A stretch of 5,961 nucleotides of DNA, from assembly GCA_003519485.1 (NCBI GenBank), contig DOWQ01000515.1, positions 1-5,961 of the forward strand. Direction: 5' to 3'. Shown piece after piece: positions 4,211-5,961 of the stretch. This DNA is from Streptomyces sp. (lineage in GTDB: Bacteria; Actinomycetota; Actinomycetes; Streptomycetales; Streptomycetaceae). Made by a program: the position numbers and the translations under genes. The notes under the pieces were generated by a model that made no database searches, had not been told where the DNA came from, and saw nothing but the letters and a program-made list of their open reading frames with translations. Every line of letters starts with the position of its first letter. The stretch's first letter is position 1.

Positions 4211-4963
4211 GTGCCTTTTGGTGAGCAGCCTGCGTATCTCCGGGTCGCCGGCGACCTGCGGCAGAAGATCGTCGACGGCTTCCTGGCACCGCACACCAGG
4301 CTGCCTTCCCAGGCCCGGATCCGTGCGGAGTACGGCGTCTCCGACACGGTCGCCCTGGAGGCCCGCAAGGTGCTGATGGCGGAGGGGCTCGTCGAGGGCC
4401 GCTCCGGCTCTGGCACCTACGTCCGGGAGCGGGCCGAGCCGCGCCGTATCGCCCGGACCGGCTATCGGTCGGCCGACGACCGCACCCCGTTCCGGCAGGA
4501 GCAGGCCGACGAGCGGGTGAAGGGCACCTGGGATTCGCGCAGCGAGCAGGAGCCGGCCTCGTCCGCGGTCGCCGAGCGGCTGGCCATCGATCCGGGCGAC
4601 CGCGTCATGCGTACCCGCTATCTCTACCGCATCGAGGGTGAGCCGATGATGCTCACCACCTCCTGGGAGCCGCTCGCGCTCACCGGCCGTACGCCCGTGA
4701 TGCTGCCCGAGGAGGGCCCGCTGGCCGGGAGCGGGGTGGTGGACCGGATGGCGGCTCTCGGTGTGGTCGTGGACAACGTCCAGGAGGAGGTCGGGGCCCG
4801 GCCCGGGCTGGCCGAGGAGACGCTCGCGCTGGGCGGGGTGCCCGGTCGCGCGGTCGTCGTCGTATCCCGGACGTTCTTCGCCTCCGGGCGGCCGGTGGAG
4901 ACGGCGGACGTGGTCGTGCCGGCGGACCGTTACCGGCTCTCGTACCACCTCCCGGTCAGATAG
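4211..4963 (+). CDS. GntR-family transcriptional regulator, HutC-type (UTRA domain)
   Basis: Ligand-responsive DNA-binding regulator of 250 residues. The winged helix-turn-helix at about 8-72 contains PAYLRVAGDLRQKIVDG, the LPSQARIRAEYGVS recognition region and VEGRSGSGTYVRER as the wing, all typical GntR. Residues about 105-245 form a UTRA effector-binding domain, with MLTTSWEPLALTG, EEVGARPGLAEE, LGGVPGRAVVVVSRTFFASG and VETADVVVPADRY. The start is GTG 4211, 6 bases after GGAG and where homology begins; the upstream in-frame extension to 4130 looks non-coding. Similar regulators are common in Streptomyces. The ligand and targets cannot be told from sequence; no transporter or enzyme gene adjoins it. 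It stands alone, with a dyad upstream and a terminator downstream. Confidence 0.93.
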   Translation: MPFGEQPAYLRVAGDLRQKIVDGFLAPHTRLPSQARIRAEYGVSDTVALEARKVLMAEGLVEGRSGSGTYVRERAEPRRIARTGYRSADDRTPFRQEQADERVKGTWDSRSEQEPASSAVAERLAIDPGDRVMRTRYLYRIEGEPMMLTTSWEPLALTGRTPVMLPEEGPLAGSGVVDRMAALGVVVDNVQEEVGARPGLAEETLALGGVPGRAVVVVSRTFFASGRPVETADVVVPADRYRLSYHLPVR

Positions 4964-4971
4964 CCGCGGCC

Positions 4972-5007
4972 GCCGAGGGGGCGCGTGGCGCTCCGCGCGC
5001 CCCCGGC
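4972..5007 (+). terminator. Strong GC-rich terminator after gntR
   Basis: GGGGGCGCG (4977-4985) pairs perfectly with CGCGCCCCC (4996-5004) around a 10-base loop, extended by GCC (4972-4974) with GGC (5005-5007) past a 2-base bulge. It starts 9 bp after the gntR stop. A very stable stem without a clear U-tract is common for actinobacterial terminators. Confidence 0.8.
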
Positions 5008-5030
5008 TCCCCATCCGTCCCGGGCGGCAT

Positions 5031-5063
5031 TTTCGGCACCGCACTCCTGCGCCGGTGCCGAAA
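5031..5063. repeat. Perfect 11-bp inverted repeat in the gntR/SPOR intergenic region
   Basis: TTTCGGCACCG (5031-5041), an 11-base spacer, then CGGTGCCGAAA (5053-5063). No T-tract follows on either strand, so a factor-independent terminator is less likely than an operator or a structured RNA element. It directly abuts a second dyad. Confidence 0.6.
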
Positions 5064-5080
5064 CGTTCAATACCGAACGT
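5063..5080. promoter_or_regulatory. Dyad ACGTTC-N6-GAACGT, candidate operator
   Basis: Perfect 6-bp arms ACGTTC (5063-5068) and GAACGT (5075-5080) with a 6-base A/T-rich spacer, about 145 bp upstream of the SPOR-like gene. The GTTC-N6-GAAC order is the reverse of the actinobacterial LexA box (GAAC-N4-GTTC), so it is not an SOS box. The binding protein is unknown. Confidence 0.45.
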
Positions 5081-5137
5081 GTGGCCGGATGCGTACCTCT
5101 TCGTGAAAAGCCGCCTCCGTTGAGTAAGGGTCGGGCG

Positions 5138-5143
5138 TAGGCT
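5138..5143 (+). promoter_or_regulatory. Possible -10 box upstream of the SPOR-like gene
   Basis: TAGGCT resembles the streptomycete -10 consensus (TAGGRT-like). A start about 7 bases further on would fall at the ATG at 5151, giving a leaderless mRNA. No good -35 lies at 17-18 bp; TTGAGT (5120-5125) is only 12 bp away. Weak assignment. Confidence 0.25.
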
Positions 5144-5150
5144 CGGGCAT

Positions 5151-5228
5151 ATGCGGATTGCGGTTTCCTTACAGATCAGGACACTGTGCGCGGGCGCATG
5201 CGCCGCGGCGGGAGGGGCGGGTCGATGA
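5151..5228 (+). CDS. Possible 25-codon leader ORF with a TTA codon
   Basis: An ATG at 5151 opens 25 codons (MRIAVSLQIRTLCAGACAAA then GGAGR) ending in TGA 5226-5228, which overlaps the next ATG as ATGA (5225-5228). Codon 7 is TTA (5169-5171), rare in Streptomyces and read by the bldA tRNA. If translated, this leader could couple translation of the SPOR-like gene to leucyl-tRNA(UUA) supply. There is no good ribosome binding site before 5151; it would have to be leaderless. Third codon positions are not G/C-biased in its first half, which argues against selection as a protein. It could simply be untranslated leader. Confidence 0.25.
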   Translation: MRIAVSLQIRTLCAGACAAAGGAGR

Positions 5229-5401
5229 CCGACAGCGGGGACGCCGTGCCATGGCTCGTCATACGCGAGGACGGGAACGGCAACCGCTACCGCGTCGGCA
5301 GCTATGCCACACGCGCGGAAGCGGAACGGGCCGCGGCCCAGCTCGACAACGCGGGGAGTGAGCAGCTCTACGTGGTCGAGCAGGTCGGTCGGCACTCGTA
5401 G
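5225..5401 (+). CDS. Small SPOR-like protein, function unknown
   Basis: 58 residues beginning MTDSGDAVPWLVIREDGNGN and continuing RYRVGSYATRAEAERAAAQL. The PWLVI...YRVGSYATRAEAERAAAQLDNAG...LYVVEQV pattern resembles half of a SPOR domain (strand-helix-strand with YxVGxYxTxxEA), and streptomycete proteins of this size are often labelled SPOR domain-containing. SPOR domains in other bacteria bind denuded peptidoglycan glycan, but this protein has no signal peptide or membrane segment, so it is probably cytoplasmic and that role should not be assumed. ATG 5225 is chosen because GGAGGGG (5211-5217) lies 7 bases upstream; earlier in-frame GTG 5186 and ATG 5198 give an arginine/glycine-rich extension unlike the rest. 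It is followed 10 bp later by the Nudix gene, probably in one transcript. Confidence 0.85.
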   Translation: MTDSGDAVPWLVIREDGNGNRYRVGSYATRAEAERAAAQLDNAGSEQLYVVEQVGRHS

Positions 5402-5411
5402 AGTCCGTCGC

Positions 5412-5888
5412 ATGGCGGAGGACTCGGAACACTCGGAAAGCACGGGGTGCGCAGCGTACGCGGAGAGCGGCGCGACGCGCGTCGTGGTCGGCGGTGCCGT
5501 CCTGGACGGCGGCCGGCTCCTCGCCGCTCGGCGCAGCGCGCCGCCCGCCCTGGCCGGACGCTGGGAGCTGCCCGGCGGAAAGCTGGAGCCGGGCGAGACG
5601 GCCGAGCAGGCTCTGGTGCGTGAACTCCGAGAGGAACTGGGCGTCGAGGTCGAGCCGGTGGAGCGGATTCCGGGCCTCTGGCAGCTTTCGCCCCCGTACG
5701 TCCTCCAGGTGTGGACCGCGCGGCTCGTTTCCGGCGAGCCGCGGCCCCTCCAGGACCACGACGAGCTGCGCTGGCTGACGCCCGACCGGGCGGGCGAGGT
5801 GGACTGGCTGGACCAGGACCGCCCCGCCGTGGCCGAGGCCGTACGGAGGCTCAGGGAGCCCGCGGCGCGGGCGGAGCGGCAGGAGTAG
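5412..5888 (+). CDS. Nudix hydrolase, MutT-like
   Basis: 158 residues. The Nudix box is complete: G56-x5-E62-x7-R70-E71-L72-x-E74-E75-x-G77-V78 in GKLEPGETAEQALVRELREE then LGV. It is preceded by RVVVGGAVLDGGRLLAARRS and GRWELPGG, the standard start of MutT/NTP pyrophosphohydrolase-type members; RWLTPDRAGEVDWLDQDRPAV near the end is also typical. Such enzymes hydrolyse nucleoside diphosphate-linked substrates with Mg2+ bound by the E74/E75 region. Candidates are 8-oxo-dGTP or (d)CTP clean-up, but the substrate cannot be told from sequence. ATG 5412 is the likely start; its ribosome binding site is weak (GAG at 5401-5403), so coupling to the upstream SPOR-like gene, 10 bp away, is plausible. 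The in-frame extension to 5304 overlaps that gene and is not credible. Confidence 0.93.
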   Translation: MAEDSEHSESTGCAAYAESGATRVVVGGAVLDGGRLLAARRSAPPALAGRWELPGGKLEPGETAEQALVRELREELGVEVEPVERIPGLWQLSPPYVLQVWTARLVSGEPRPLQDHDELRWLTPDRAGEVDWLDQDRPAVAEAVRRLREPAARAERQE

Positions 5889-5923
5889 GCGGAACCGGTC
5901 CCCGGCCGGTCCTGCACCGGTCA

Positions 5924-5944
5924 GGGCGCGGGGCCCCGGCGCCT
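5924..5944 (+). terminator. Candidate GC-rich terminator after the Nudix gene
   Basis: GGCGC (5925-5929) and GCGCC (5939-5943) flank the palindrome GGGGCCCC (5930-5937) with one unpaired G. A smaller ACCGG/CCGGT stem (5894-5910) precedes it. Together they lie 6-56 bp beyond the Nudix stop and probably end the transcript. The window stops shortly after, so nothing further can be said. Confidence 0.5.
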
Positions 5945-5961
5945 GGCGTCGGACCGGCGGC

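Noticed and set aside
5063..5080. LexA/SOS box
   Set aside because: The arms are GTTC then GAAC with a 6-base spacer, the opposite orientation and spacing from the Gram-positive LexA box (GAAC-N4-GTTC).
4118..5917. A 599-residue minus-strand open frame opposite gntR and the Nudix gene
   Set aside because: It lies antisense to three well-supported genes and has arginine/proline/serine-rich composition typical of a GC-rich shadow frame.

Overview
The window is high-GC actinobacterial DNA, most likely from a Streptomyces or a close relative. The signs are strong G/C preference at third codon positions, frequent GTG starts with GGAGG-type ribosome binding sites, a HutC-type GntR regulator and a 58-residue SPOR-like protein of kinds familiar from streptomycetes, and an IS110-family element.

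Left part (1-2455): the remains of hsdM, the modification subunit gene of a type I restriction-modification system. An upstream piece (about 10-390) and a downstream piece (about 2003-2455) lie in the same orientation and in the correct order. They are separated by an IS110-family insertion sequence of about 1.6 kb whose transposase is on the minus strand. The transposase looks intact (DEDD residues plus a candidate C-terminal serine). About 270 bp of non-coding DNA in front of it is where IS110-group elements encode their bridge RNA. No hsdS or hsdR survives here; 2456-2870 holds only weak coding debris.

Middle part (2894-4134): two type II toxin-antitoxin modules in convergent orientation. 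The plus-strand yefM-yoeB pair looks fully functional: GTGA stop/start overlap, all YoeB catalytic positions present, and a two-palindrome operator with 12-bp centre spacing. The minus-strand Phd/YefM-RelE pair uses the same GTGA overlap but is decayed: the toxin has a one-base frameshift and the antitoxin frame has a stop near its start.

Right part (4135-5961): apparently ordinary chromosomal genes. These are a GntR/HutC regulator with a dyad in its leader and a strong GC-rich terminator, then a putative two-gene unit of a SPOR-like small protein and a Nudix hydrolase 10 bp apart. The intergenic region before this pair contains two adjacent perfect inverted repeats and a possible short leader ORF with a rare TTA codon.

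Overall, the first ~4.1 kb reads as a decaying defence/mobile island abutting a stable core segment. I did not find a clearly new multi-gene system. The items most worth following up are the predicted bridge RNA of the IS110 element, the yefM operator architecture, and the regulatory DNA before the SPOR-like gene.
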